Assembly: GCF_018449515.1 (NCBI RefSeq) | Contig: NZ_JAAVUQ010000047.1 | Span: 1-56,070 of the forward strand | Direction of reading: 5' to 3' | Length of the DNA: 56,070 nt | From: Caballeronia sp. dw_19 | Lineage (GTDB): Bacteria > Pseudomonadota > Gammaproteobacteria > Burkholderiales > Burkholderiaceae | Shown here: piece after piece, positions 41,911 to 50,824 of the stretch | How positions within the stretch are numbered: the stretch's first letter is position 1 | Layout of the letters: the number at the start of each line of letters is the position of its first letter | The notes under the pieces: generated by a model | What the model was told of the DNA's origin: nothing | The model's database searches: none | The model's input: only the letters and a program-made list of their open reading frames with translations | Program-made: the position numbers and the translations under genes

Positions 41911-43290
41911 ATGATGACCGATCATCCCAGCCGCACGCTCGCGACCTTCGCGGCATCGCTTCAGTTCGACGATATTCCGCAGCACGTCGTGGAGCGCACG
42001 GTGAACCTGTATGTCGACTGGCTTGGGTCGGCGCTTGGCGGCAAGGGCGCGCGGCCGGTCGAAAGCATCGCATTGTTCGCGAGCATGGCGGGCGCGGCGA
42101 ACGGCAACGGCCAGTCGGAAGTGCTGATCGACCGCACGCGCGCGACGCCGTATTTCGCCGCGATGGTGAATGCGGCCGCCTCACATTTCGTGGAACAGGA
42201 CGACGTGCATAACGGCTCCGTGTTTCATCCGGCGACGGTCGTATTTCCCGTCGCGCTGGCGTTGGCGCAGGCCGCGCACGCGTCGGGCCGGGACTTTATC
42301 GTGGCGGTGGTGGCCGGGTACGAGGTGGGGATTCGCATCGGCGAATTTCTTGGGCGCTCGCACTACAAGGTCTTTCATACGACCGGGACGGCCGGAACCG
42401 TGGCGGCGGCTGCCACCGCGGGACGGATGCTGGGTTTAACGCCGGTGCAGATGCTCGACGCGTTTGGTTCGGCCGGTACGCAGGCCAGCGGGCTGTGGGA
42501 GTTCTTGCGCGATGCCGCCGATTCCAAACAGCTTCACACGGCCATGGCGGCCGCCAACGGCCTGATGGGAGCCGCTCTTGCCGCCGACGGCTTCAAGGGC
42601 GCCACGCGCATCCTGGAGGGCGAGAAGGGCATGGCGGCAGGCATGTCCACGGACGCCGACCCGTCTCGCCTCACCGACCGCCTGGGCGAACGCTGGGCGC
42701 TGACCGAAACCTCGTTCAAGTACCACGCTGCTTGCCGCCATACTCATCCCGCCGCCGATGCGTTGCTCGCAGTGATGGCGGAGCATGGTCTCAAGCCGCA
42801 AGACATCGAGCGCGTGACGGCGTGGGTGCATCAGGGGGCAATCGATGTGCTTGGCGCCGTGACCGTGCCCACGACGGTTCATCAGGCGAAGTTCAACATG
42901 GGTACGGTGCTGGCGCTCGTCGCTTATCACGGTTATGCGGGCGTGACGGAGTTCGAGGAAGGCTACGCCGCTACAAAGGTCGCCGCTTTTCGCGACAAGG
43001 TAGAAATGGTCTTCGACGAAGAAGTTGACCTTGCCTATCCCGCCCGCTGGATCGGCAAGGTGACGGTCCACACGCGCGATGGCCGCGAACTGACGGGGCG
43101 GGTCGATGAACCGAAGGGCGACCCCGGCAACACGCTCTCACGCGAAGAGATCACCATGAAGTTTCGGCGGCTTGCCGCCTTTTCGGGCGCGGCGTCGGAC
43201 GAAGACGCATCGCGTTTGCTCGACGCCGCGTGGGGCATTGCATCGGAGACACGCATCGGTTCGCTCTTTGAAGCGGATGTGCGGGCATGA
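41911..43290 (+). CDS. MmgE/PrpD-family protein
   Basis: A 459-residue protein of the MmgE/PrpD fold, which includes 2-methylcitrate dehydratase, cis-aconitate decarboxylase and iminodisuccinate epimerase. It carries HFVEQDDVHNGSVFHPATV (with the family HxxD/H active-site region), TAGTVAAAATAGRMLGL and KYHAACRHTHPAADALL. The same family is found in itaconate clusters of Pseudomonas. A dehydratase or isomerase acting on a C5 or C6 di- or tricarboxylate is likely; a decarboxylase making itaconate is possible but less logical in a catabolic operon. Overlaps ccl by 4 bp. Confidence 0.82.
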   Translation: MMTDHPSRTLATFAASLQFDDIPQHVVERTVNLYVDWLGSALGGKGARPVESIALFASMAGAANGNGQSEVLIDRTRATPYFAAMVNAAASHFVEQDDVHNGSVFHPATVVFPVALALAQAAHASGRDFIVAVVAGYEVGIRIGEFLGRSHYKVFHTTGTAGTVAAAATAGRMLGLTPVQMLDAFGSAGTQASGLWEFLRDAADSKQLHTAMAAANGLMGAALAADGFKGATRILEGEKGMAAGMSTDADPSRLTDRLGERWALTETSFKYHAACRHTHPAADALLAVMAEHGLKPQDIERVTAWVHQGAIDVLGAVTVPTTVHQAKFNMGTVLALVAYHGYAGVTEFEEGYAATKVAAFRDKVEMVFDEEVDLAYPARWIGKVTVHTRDGRELTGRVDEPKGDPGNTLSREEITMKFRRLAAFSGAASDEDASRLLDAAWGIASETRIGSLFEADVRA

Positions 43291-44084
43291 GCGAGCGTTC
43301 TTATCTGTTCGTCCCGGGCAATCGTTCCGAACGTTTCGAAAAGGCCCGCGCGAGCGGCGCCGACGCCGTGATCTTCGATCTGGAAGATGCGGTCCAGCCG
43401 CAAGAAAAGTCATCCGTTCTTGATGCAGTGCTCGGGCACATGGACGCAGCCCGTCCCGCTTTCGTACGGATCAATGCAGCGGATACCGAGTGGTTTGCCA
43501 ACGATGCAGCGGCGATCGCGAATCATCCGGGCGTGGCGGGTATCGTGTTGCCGAAGGCTGAAACGTGCGAGCAGATAGAGACAGTGCTGGCGCATGCGCA
43601 TCCATCGCTGACGATTCTGCCAATCGTGGAAACCGCCCGGGGATTCGCAAACCTTACGCTGCTATGCGGGGCTCCGCGGGTACGACGCATCGTGTTCGGC
43701 ACACTGGATTTTCAGATCGACTTGAACGTGGAGGGCGACGGCGAGGAACTCGATATGTTCCGCTCGCAGATCGTGCTCGCGTCGCGGCTGGCCGGCTTGG
43801 CCATGCCGGTCGATGGTGTCTCGACCCTGCTGGACGATCCTGTCACCATTGAGGCTGAAGCACGGCGGGGCCGTCGTTTTGGCTTCGGCGCGAAGCTCTG
43901 CATTCATCCGAAGCAGATCGACGCTGTGCATCGCGCATATGCATGGACGGCTGCGGAGCTGGCCTGGGCCGGGCGTGTGCTGGAGGCGGTGGAAGCAAGC
44001 GGCGGTGCGGCGGTGGCTGTGGACGGGAAGATGGTCGATATGCCGGTGATCCTGAAAGCACGGCGAATGGTGGGCGCGCGCTGA
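43287..44084 (+). CDS. ccl: (S)-citramalyl-CoA lyase (CitE-like)
   Basis: A 265-residue HpcH/HpaI/CitE-family lyase that would split citramalyl-CoA into acetyl-CoA and pyruvate, ending the itaconate route. It has FVPGNRSERFEKARASGADA and VIFDLEDAVQPQEKS, the metal-ligand acids in IVETARGF and FGTLDFQIDLN, and the CitE-type C-terminal GFGAKLCIHPKQIDAVH. The start is ATG 43287. Malyl-CoA or citryl-CoA lyase activity cannot be excluded by motif alone. Confidence 0.82.
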   Translation: MSERSYLFVPGNRSERFEKARASGADAVIFDLEDAVQPQEKSSVLDAVLGHMDAARPAFVRINAADTEWFANDAAAIANHPGVAGIVLPKAETCEQIETVLAHAHPSLTILPIVETARGFANLTLLCGAPRVRRIVFGTLDFQIDLNVEGDGEELDMFRSQIVLASRLAGLAMPVDGVSTLLDDPVTIEAEARRGRRFGFGAKLCIHPKQIDAVHRAYAWTAAELAWAGRVLEAVEASGGAAVAVDGKMVDMPVILKARRMVGAR

Positions 44085-44256
44085 ACAACGTTTAAAAAAG
44101 GCGTACGGCGCCTTGACAGTTTCAAGGCTTCAACTCTGACAGAGCGCGCGGCGCGGTGGAATCCGGCATTGTTGAAGATGCGCTTCATGGTCCGTTAAGA
44201 TTGCGGTTTCGGTTCATTTCCGCCACCGCTATCTGCCACCTCAAGCCGCCACCGAC

Positions 44257-45144
44257 ATGCATTTCGATTTCGTCGATCTGACGCTCATTGTCAATCTGGC
44301 CGACACCAGGAACCTCGCACGAGCCGCCGAGCGCTGCCATATCTCGCCTCCCGCGGCGAGCAACCGTATCAAGAACCTTGAAGAGCAACTGGGTTTCAAG
44401 CTGCTGTACCGGACCAGCCAGGGCATGACGCTGACACCGGCGGGCGAGGCATTCGTGCATCACGCGCGCCTGGTGCAAGAGCGCGTGGAGCATCTGGCCG
44501 GTGACATGCAGGAGTATGGCGAGGGCATCAAGGGGCATGTACGCATCTGGGCCAACACCACCGCGATCAGCGAATTCCTGCCTTCAGTACTGAGCGCTTT
44601 CCTGCGCGATCATCCGGATATCAATATCGACTTGCGCGAAGTGCTGAGCGGCGAGATCGTCAAGGGCGTGGCGGAGAGTGCGACGGACATAGGTATCGTG
44701 GCGGGCAATGTGCGCGCCGATCACCTGGAGATGTTGCCGTATCGCGATGACCGGCTGGTGCTGGTGACGTCGCTGGAACATCCGCTGGCGGCTGAGGAAT
44801 CGGTCGACTTCACCCGTACGCTGAACGACAACTTCGTCGGACTGCCAACGACCAGCGCAATCCATGCGTTCATTGTCACTGCCGCGAACGCACTGGGCGC
44901 GCGCCTGAAACTGCGCATTCAGGTAGGCAATTTTGAAGCTGCATGCCGGATGATCGAACTGGGTGTTGGCATTGGCATCGTTCCCGAATCGGTGGCGAAA
45001 CGCCACGGCAAGACCTTGAATATTCGCATGATCCGCCTCAACGACCCGTGGGCCGAACGCAAGCTCAAGATCTGCGTACGCAGCATGAAAGACCTGCCGC
45101 CGCTTGCACGGGCGCTGGTGGACCGGCTGACAAGCGCTGTGTGA
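44257..45144 (+). CDS. LysR-family regulator of the itaconate operon
   Basis: A 295-residue LysR protein: an N-terminal helix-turn-helix (residues about 1-60, NLARAAERCHISPPAASNRI, then KNLEEQLGFKLLYRT) and a periplasmic-binding-like effector domain (about 90-290, including CRMIELGVGIGIVPESVA). It lies on the same strand, 172 bp after ccl, and corresponds in place to the LysR regulator (RipR/ItcR type) of itaconate clusters. The gap before it holds CCTTGA/TCAAGG and AAGGCG/CGCCTT hairpins without a T-tract. Control of the operon promoter at 38.6 kb is inferred. Confidence 0.85.
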   Translation: MHFDFVDLTLIVNLADTRNLARAAERCHISPPAASNRIKNLEEQLGFKLLYRTSQGMTLTPAGEAFVHHARLVQERVEHLAGDMQEYGEGIKGHVRIWANTTAISEFLPSVLSAFLRDHPDINIDLREVLSGEIVKGVAESATDIGIVAGNVRADHLEMLPYRDDRLVLVTSLEHPLAAEESVDFTRTLNDNFVGLPTTSAIHAFIVTAANALGARLKLRIQVGNFEAACRMIELGVGIGIVPESVAKRHGKTLNIRMIRLNDPWAERKLKICVRSMKDLPPLARALVDRLTSAV

Positions 45145-45200
45145 GACGGCGAGGGCCGCTTTTCATACAATGGATACCCGGGAACACGTTGATCCGACGT

Positions 45201-46415
45201 TCACGACACGCCGGTCAACGCAGCAGCGAGCGTTGCGGGAACGCCCGGGCCGGCCGCTAGCTGCGGTGTCTTATGCCAGTCCGCACAACGCTGCAGCGCG
45301 CGGCGCAGGTCGGCCGTCAAGCCTGTGCCCACGCGCACGCCCGGTTCGATATGCAGCGACTTGAGCTCGAAAATACCTTGTGTACGATGCGCCTTCGCGT
45401 CGACCCGTCCAATCAGACGCCCACGATGCAAGATAGGGAGTGCGAAGTAACCGTACTTGCGCTTTGCGGCTGGCGTATAACATTCGATCGCGTAGTCGAA
45501 CCCAAACAACGTGCTCGCGCGCTTGCGGTCCCATACGACGGGATCGAACGGCGACAGTACCGTGGTCACCGTGGAAGCCAGGCGGCCGGCGACCACATCG
45601 TCCAGCTTGTCCGCGAGGTCGCGGTGCACGAAGGCATCTGCCTTCCAGTCGTCGACTCGCACGGGTATCAACTCACCGGCATCGGCCAGTTCATGAAGCG
45701 CTGAGGTGTATGGACGGCGCGGCATGCGGTAATAGTCCGCTACCCAGTCGGCACGAGTAATACCCAGCGCCCGGCAAGCGCGCTTGAGCAGTTCCTGCGG
45801 AACCGCTTCGGCGGGCGGTAGATCGCGCGCGTCATTCCAATCCGGCAGCACGCGCTCGGTCACATCATAAATCCGATGGAAATTGCGCCGTTCCGCGACC
45901 ATCAGTTCGCCGGTCGCGAACAGCACTTCCAGGTGACGTTTCTCGGGTTTCCAATCCCACCAGCCGCTGCCATTGCCGCCTTCGCGAGCAAAGTCCGCCG
46001 AGCGAATCGGGCCGGTCGCCCGAATGCGCTCGAGCAGGCGCTCGATGTCATCGCGATGTTTTGCATGCCAGTCTGCCGCGTATTTCCAGCCCATCCCGAC
46101 AGGATCAAGCATTCGATGACGCAACAGACCATAGTCTTCTATCGGCACAAGGCAGGCCTCGTGCGACCAGTATTCGAACAGGGAACCCTCGGCCAGATGC
46201 TCGTCGAGCCATTGCGGCTGATAGTCGCCAAGGCGGCTGAATAACACAAGATAAGGACTGCGAGCGACCACGTGGATGGTATCGATCTGTAACTGTGCCA
46301 TGCGGCGGATTGCGTCAAGCACGTCTGTTTTTGTCGCCTTGCGGCGCGGCGGCGCAAGCAGGCCTTGGGCTATCAGATGCAGGGTACGGGCGGCCGACAG
46401 GGGGATTGTCTTCAT
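45201..46415 (-). CDS. ycaQ: YcaQ/AlkX-type DNA glycosylase (winged-helix HTH_42 family)
   Basis: A 404-residue member of the HTH_42 family, whose tandem winged-helix fold unhooks DNA crosslinks and alkylated bases. The QxD motif in MAQLQIDTIHVVARSPYLVLF is that of the YcaQ/AlkX group; AlkZ proteins have QxQ instead. Other family segments are FEYWSHEACLVPIEDY, STVTTVLSPFDPVVWDRKR and KRKYGYFALPILHRGRLIGR. The start is ATG 46415. It is a single gene facing the LysR gene and is probably a stand-alone repair enzyme. Confidence 0.85.
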   Translation of the reverse strand: MKTIPLSAARTLHLIAQGLLAPPRRKATKTDVLDAIRRMAQLQIDTIHVVARSPYLVLFSRLGDYQPQWLDEHLAEGSLFEYWSHEACLVPIEDYGLLRHRMLDPVGMGWKYAADWHAKHRDDIERLLERIRATGPIRSADFAREGGNGSGWWDWKPEKRHLEVLFATGELMVAERRNFHRIYDVTERVLPDWNDARDLPPAEAVPQELLKRACRALGITRADWVADYYRMPRRPYTSALHELADAGELIPVRVDDWKADAFVHRDLADKLDDVVAGRLASTVTTVLSPFDPVVWDRKRASTLFGFDYAIECYTPAAKRKYGYFALPILHRGRLIGRVDAKAHRTQGIFELKSLHIEPGVRVGTGLTADLRRALQRCADWHKTPQLAAGPGVPATLAAALTGVS

Positions 46416-46695
46416 GCGGTGGGCTCATGAGCGGAGGCACTTTGGCCGGATACGTTACCAGAGGACCTGCTTGATCGTGTGGCGGGGGCGGGATGACGAA
46501 CTGCCGTTGTCAGGATCAGGAAACATCCCGAAGTCCGGGCTCACCTTTCAATCTCGAAAGGACCGCGCGAGCGCCAGGGACGCCGAAGGTTCGAACGTGA
46601 AAGGAAGTCATTCAGCGCCGCACGGCGCCTTTGGTCCCGCATACGCACCCGTGCCCTCGCCGTCATCTAAGCATTTTCCCCTACGTGCAAATCGC

Positions 46696-46744
46696 TTGAC
46701 TACGAAAAAATGGCAACCTACATTTTGATCCTGTTCATACATGT
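46696..46744 (+). promoter_or_regulatory. Porin promoter with downstream operator-like motif
   Basis: TTGACT (46696-46701), a 17-bp spacer and TACATT (46719-46724) form a sigma-70 promoter for the porin. TGTTCATACATGT (46732-46744) lies at the expected start of transcription, and the identical 13-mer lies before the GntR gene (47867-47879). The wider gap 46416-46819 has no supported gene; a GCGCCG/CGGCGC hairpin lies near 46616. Confidence 0.6.
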
Positions 46745-46819
46745 ACTTTTTGGAACGAATAGGTAGGTCAGCTTGTTCACTGCCGTTGCACGTCCACTAT
46801 TTTTATTACCGGGGGGTAT

Positions 46820-47836
46820 ATGAAGCTGGGTCGATACGCTGCATGTGCAGCGTTGTTGTCGTGTAGTTACGCTCATGCGGATTCTGGCGTGACACTTTAC
46901 GGTATCGTGGATGAATTCTTTCAGTATGTGAATACTGGCAATCACTACACCGCCGCCGTCGGATCAAGTTCCGAATGGGCCAGTCGTTTTGGATTAAAAG
47001 GCTCCGAGGATATTGGTGACGGCAATAAGGTCAACTTCCAGCTCGAGAACGGTTTTAATCCGAATGACGGCACGTTCGCTTCCACGGGACAGATGTTCAA
47101 CCGGCAGGCGTGGGTGGGTTTATCGGGTAACTGGGGTGAAGTGAGACTGGGCCGCCAAAACTCGCCCGTCTTTTACGACCAGGGTTATCTGGATGCATTT
47201 GGCGCCGCGACCCAGGCGTCCGGATTCAGTAACTTGATGACCTACGTCGTGCGCACAAGTAATACCGTGTCGTATCAGTCACCGGTCATAGGAGGCTTGC
47301 AGGCGGGCGTATATGCTGGTTTTGGCGATGCCGGCGGATTGCGCTCGGCGGGTTCGAGTTATCAGGCCGACCTCCAGTACAACAGCGGCCCGATCGCGGC
47401 TACCGTGGCATGGCAAGCCGTGAAGAACGCCACCAACTCCTCGACCGATACCGCTGTTGAGGCCGGCGCTTCGTACACCATCCAGAAGGCGACGATTTAC
47501 GCCGGTTATGCGGCCAGCAGATGGACGGACATTAATCTGAATGTCGACGTTTATGGTGTTTCCGGTAAATATCAATTCACGCCGTCCGTATTTGTTTCGT
47601 TAGGCTATACCGCGTTGCATGATAAAACCGCTGCCGCCAATAATGCGAACCAGATTGCCGCACTGGCTCAATATGATCTATCTAAAAGTACCAGCGTATA
47701 CGGCACGATTTCTTATCTGACCAATCACAATCAGGCGTCGTATACGTTGGCTGGATCAGCGAATTCAGGTTTACCGCTGGCTAATCCCGGCGCCAATCCG
47801 CACGGCATCTCGATTGGTATGTTCCATAAGTTCTAG
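46820..47836 (+). CDS. Gram-negative general porin
   Basis: A 338-residue outer-membrane porin of the OmpC-like betaproteobacterial type. It has a signal peptide (about residues 1-20, ending SYAHA), the first strand DSGVTLYGIVDEFFQYVN, repeated amphipathic beta strands, and a C-terminal strand ending in Phe (ISIGMFHKF), the outer-membrane assembly signal. Start ATG 46820 has a GGGGGG-type ribosome site. It is followed by a GntR regulator and a polyamine-type ABC transporter, and the shared 13-bp motif suggests the porin admits the same solute. Confidence 0.88.
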   Translation: MKLGRYAACAALLSCSYAHADSGVTLYGIVDEFFQYVNTGNHYTAAVGSSSEWASRFGLKGSEDIGDGNKVNFQLENGFNPNDGTFASTGQMFNRQAWVGLSGNWGEVRLGRQNSPVFYDQGYLDAFGAATQASGFSNLMTYVVRTSNTVSYQSPVIGGLQAGVYAGFGDAGGLRSAGSSYQADLQYNSGPIAATVAWQAVKNATNSSTDTAVEAGASYTIQKATIYAGYAASRWTDINLNVDVYGVSGKYQFTPSVFVSLGYTALHDKTAAANNANQIAALAQYDLSKSTSVYGTISYLTNHNQASYTLAGSANSGLPLANPGANPHGISIGMFHKF

Positions 47837-47866
47837 ATTTCATGTTTGGCAAGACGCATGAAAACA

Positions 47867-47879
47867 TGTTCATACATGT
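47867..47879. promoter_or_regulatory. Second copy of the TGTTCATACATGT motif
   Basis: An exact copy of the 13-mer at the porin start site. Here it is extended to the imperfect palindrome ACATGTTCATACATGT (47864-47879), whose ACATG/CATGT ends are inverted. It lies 69 bp before the UTRA-type GntR gene, so autoregulation of that gene together with control of the porin is likely. Confidence 0.6.
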
Positions 47880-47947
47880 CCGCATAAACTTATTTCCTTT
47901 CTTTCGGCGCTCAGGACAGAAAGGTCACCACGATCGGGGGCGCTGCA

Positions 47948-48667
47948 ATGAAAAAACGTTCGAACAATGTGGGCGCCTCAAAAGCGGAAATGGTCGCCGC
48001 GACGATCCAGGACGAGATCTTGACCGGGCGCTTGCCGTACGGCGTCCTGCTGGAAAGCGAGAGTGAGTTGGTGCAGCGGTTCTCGGTCAGCCGAAACACG
48101 GTTCGCAAGGGTCTTGAGGAACTGATGAATACGGGCCTGATTACCCGCAAGGTCGGCGTGGGTTCGTTTGTCACTTACAACGGTCAGACGCTGGATAGTG
48201 CGCTGGGCTGGTCAAAGGCGCTCGAAACGGCGGACGGCGGTGCTCAAACCCGGTTGCTGCAAATCCGGGTGATCCAGGATGAAAAGCTCGCCGTTCAACT
48301 CGCGCTGCAACAGCCTGCATTTATCGCAGTGGACCGGTTGCGGGTGTTGGCGGACTCGGAGCGACCGATCTCGCTCGAACTCAGCCGGATTCCGTTCTCC
48401 GACCGGCTGGCGGACCTGCCGTTGCAGGGGTTGATCGGCGGCTCCTTGAACCAGACCTTGATCGAATACGGCATGGCTGCGGATCACGGCGAAGAATGGG
48501 CGGAGGTGATCGGGCTCGAACAAGCCGACGCCGACATCCTGAAGCACCCGCCGGGCAAGTCGTTCCTGCGCACCCGTCGTCTCACGCGTGACAAGAACGG
48601 CAACCCGGTCGAATACGTCGTCAGTCTGCTCGATCCCGCCTATTTTGGATTGCACCTGGAGTTTTGA
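47948..48667 (+). CDS. GntR/HutC-type regulator (UTRA domain)
   Basis: A 239-residue regulator: winged helix at residues about 12-80 (ESESELVQRFSVSRNTVRKG, then LEELMNTGLITRKVGVGSF) and a UTRA ligand domain (about 100-235, FLRTRRLTRDKNGNPVEYVV). The start is ATG 47948, with GGGGGCG-type purines upstream. It sits between a porin and a polyamine-type transporter, each likely under its control through the TGTTCATACATGT motif. The effector would be the transported solute or a product of it. Confidence 0.9.
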   Translation: MKKRSNNVGASKAEMVAATIQDEILTGRLPYGVLLESESELVQRFSVSRNTVRKGLEELMNTGLITRKVGVGSFVTYNGQTLDSALGWSKALETADGGAQTRLLQIRVIQDEKLAVQLALQQPAFIAVDRLRVLADSERPISLELSRIPFSDRLADLPLQGLIGGSLNQTLIEYGMAADHGEEWAEVIGLEQADADILKHPPGKSFLRTRRLTRDKNGNPVEYVVSLLDPAYFGLHLEF

Positions 48668-48802
48668 ACGTGCCTTGGGGCGGGCGAGCAAGGACAGATG
48701 GATTGACCGCCCATTGTGTCGCTTCCATGCGGCCGTTGCTGATGCGCTAAGAGGCGCCCACCTGGGAAAGATCACCGCGCTTGATGATTCACTAAGTTGT
48801 AT

Positions 48803-48812
48803 TAACTAGTTA
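48803..48812. promoter_or_regulatory. 10-bp palindrome before the transporter operon
   Basis: TAACTAGTTA is a perfect palindrome within an AT-rich stretch of the 197-bp gap (48668-48864) between the GntR gene and the binding-protein gene. It differs from the TGTTCATACATGT motif and may be a separate operator. A complete promoter was not identified. Confidence 0.3.
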
Positions 48813-48864
48813 CTGCCGCAGCCTGTGCTGCTTGAGTTCAACTTGATTGCCGGGAGTCCATGAA

Positions 48865-49932
48865 ATGGCATTGATCGATAAAATATTTAAACGGGCGTTG
48901 ACGTGCGTGATGGCAACGGCCGCCCTGGCTTCGTTCGCGGCTCATGCCGAAGATGTCCACGTGCTGAACTGGAAGGGGTATGGCACGGATGAACCCTGGG
49001 CGCTCAAGGAGTTCGAAGCGAAGACCGGGTATCACGTGGTCAACGACTTCTTCAACTCCGAGCAGGAAATGCTCACCAAGCTGCGCACCAACCCGGGCGC
49101 GTACGACGTGGTGATGGTCAACAGCGCGTTCAACCAGCAAGCACGCGAACAAAACCTGCTTCAGCCTATCGATGTAACGGGGATGTCGAACGTCGCCGAC
49201 CTGAACCCCAAGATGCGCCATTCGCATTTGCTCGAGATTGGCGGCCAGAGCTACGGCATTCCGTGGGTGTGGGGCGTGACGTCGTTTGCTGTCAACGACA
49301 CAAAGGTCCATCCGGTTCCGGACACCATCCAGGCGCTGTGGGACCCGGCGTACAAAGGCCATGTCGGCATGCGTGACGACGCAATCGAAGCGGTCCAGTT
49401 CGCAGCGCTCGCAACGGGCCAGAATATCAACGACATCAAGAATCTCGATGCCGTCAAGGACAAGCTCAAGGCGCTGACCGGGCAACTGAAAACGTTCTGG
49501 AGTTCAGAGAACGACTGGAACCAGTATGTGGCGTCGGGGGTGTTTTACATCTCCACGTATTGGAGCGGATCAGCCGCACGCGCGCGCAACAAGTTCAACC
49601 TGCCGGTCACCTTCGTGATCCCGAAGGAAGGGGCGATCGGCTGGCTGGATTCCCTGTCGATTCCCAAGGGCGCGCATAACGTCGCCGGCGCGAAAGCCTT
49701 CATCAACTACATGATCGATCCTGGTTTCTACACGCAGTGGGATTCCCGTGTCGGCGCGCCGGTCTCGGCCAACGTCAAGGCAGTTGCAGCGTTGCCGGCC
49801 GACGCGTTCAACCGTGCGGTGCTGGCGAATCCGGCGGTGCAGTCGCGGATCCAGTTCCAGGAGCCGATCACCGACGACAAGCGCAAGGCTTACCTGCAGT
49901 TATGGCAGGAAATCAAGGCCCAGGCCGACTGA
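48865..49932 (+). CDS. PotD/PotF-like periplasmic binding protein
   Basis: A 355-residue substrate-binding protein of the spermidine/putrescine group. It has a signal peptide (residues 1-28, ending SFAAHA), the start EDVHVLNWKGYGTDEPWALK, the YDVVMVNSAFN segment and IPWVWGVTSFAVN typical of PotD relatives. The start ATG 48865 has GGGAG at 48852-48856; an upstream start would lack it. It leads an SBP-permease-permease-ATPase operon. The family also includes binders of other amines, sugars and 2-aminoethylphosphonate, so the ligand is open. Confidence 0.85.
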   Translation: MALIDKIFKRALTCVMATAALASFAAHAEDVHVLNWKGYGTDEPWALKEFEAKTGYHVVNDFFNSEQEMLTKLRTNPGAYDVVMVNSAFNQQAREQNLLQPIDVTGMSNVADLNPKMRHSHLLEIGGQSYGIPWVWGVTSFAVNDTKVHPVPDTIQALWDPAYKGHVGMRDDAIEAVQFAALATGQNINDIKNLDAVKDKLKALTGQLKTFWSSENDWNQYVASGVFYISTYWSGSAARARNKFNLPVTFVIPKEGAIGWLDSLSIPKGAHNVAGAKAFINYMIDPGFYTQWDSRVGAPVSANVKAVAALPADAFNRAVLANPAVQSRIQFQEPITDDKRKAYLQLWQEIKAQAD

Positions 49933-49951
49933 CGACGTTCAAGGAAGTGCC

Positions 49952-50824
49952 ATGAAATTTGCCCTCAGTTCGCCGCAAGGCCGACCGCTGGTTCGCGCCA
50001 TGACGCTGGCCGGACCCGCCTACGTATGGCTCCTGCTAGCGGTGTTCCTGCCTTTGTCGGTCATGCTGTTCTACAGCTTCATGTCCGACGTGCCGACGAG
50101 CGGCGGCAACTGGTCGCTGACGTTCCAGAACTACCTGACGTTCTTCGATGAACCGCTGTATCGGAAGCTGATGGTGCGTTCGCTTGGACTCAGCGCCCAG
50201 GTCACGCTGATCTGCACGGTGCTCGGTTTTCCGTGCGCCTTCATGCTCGCGAAGGTAATACGCGGACGCACGCGTGAAGCGCTGTTCCTGCTGATCATCC
50301 TGCCGTTCTGGAGCAACGGGCTGGTGCGGATATTCTCCTGGAACATGGTACTGCGCAGTGGCGGACTGGTGGACTGGGTGCTTAATCATCTCTGGCCGTG
50401 GACAGTCAGCACCGACCTGATGTTCTCTTATCCGGCAATCGTGATCGGACTGGTGCATTCCTACTTGCCGTATTCGGTGCTGACTGCCTATTTGAGCCTG
50501 CAGGCTATTGACGACTCCCTGATCGAAGCGGCTCGTTCAATGGGCGCGGGACGCATGACTATCCTGCGTAGGCTGATCCTGCCGCTCGCGATGCCCGGCA
50601 TGCTGGCGGGCGCCGTGTTGACCTTCGTGCCCGTAGTGGGGGCGTTCATGGAACCGCGGTTGCTCGGCGGGCGCAAGGGCACGTTCATCGGCACGGTCAT
50701 CGAGGACCAGTTCGTTGCCGTATTCAACTGGCCGCTGGGCGCTGCATTGTCGTTCACGCTGCTGGCCCTCGTGCTGGCAATCCTGTTCGCCGGCATGCGG
50801 CTCTCGCGGAGGAAGGACAAATGA
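49952..50824 (+). CDS. PotB-like ABC transporter permease
   Basis: A 290-residue permease with about six hydrophobic segments; the first, MTLAGPAYVWLLLAVFLPLS, is followed by VMLFYSFMSDVPTSGG. The EAA loop is IEAARSMGAGRMTILRRLIL. I start it at ATG 49952 with AAGGAA upstream, because a frame from 49748 lies within the preceding gene in another frame. It overlaps the second permease by 4 bp. Confidence 0.88.
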   Translation: MKFALSSPQGRPLVRAMTLAGPAYVWLLLAVFLPLSVMLFYSFMSDVPTSGGNWSLTFQNYLTFFDEPLYRKLMVRSLGLSAQVTLICTVLGFPCAFMLAKVIRGRTREALFLLIILPFWSNGLVRIFSWNMVLRSGGLVDWVLNHLWPWTVSTDLMFSYPAIVIGLVHSYLPYSVLTAYLSLQAIDDSLIEAARSMGAGRMTILRRLILPLAMPGMLAGAVLTFVPVVGAFMEPRLLGGRKGTFIGTVIEDQFVAVFNWPLGAALSFTLLALVLAILFAGMRLSRRKDK

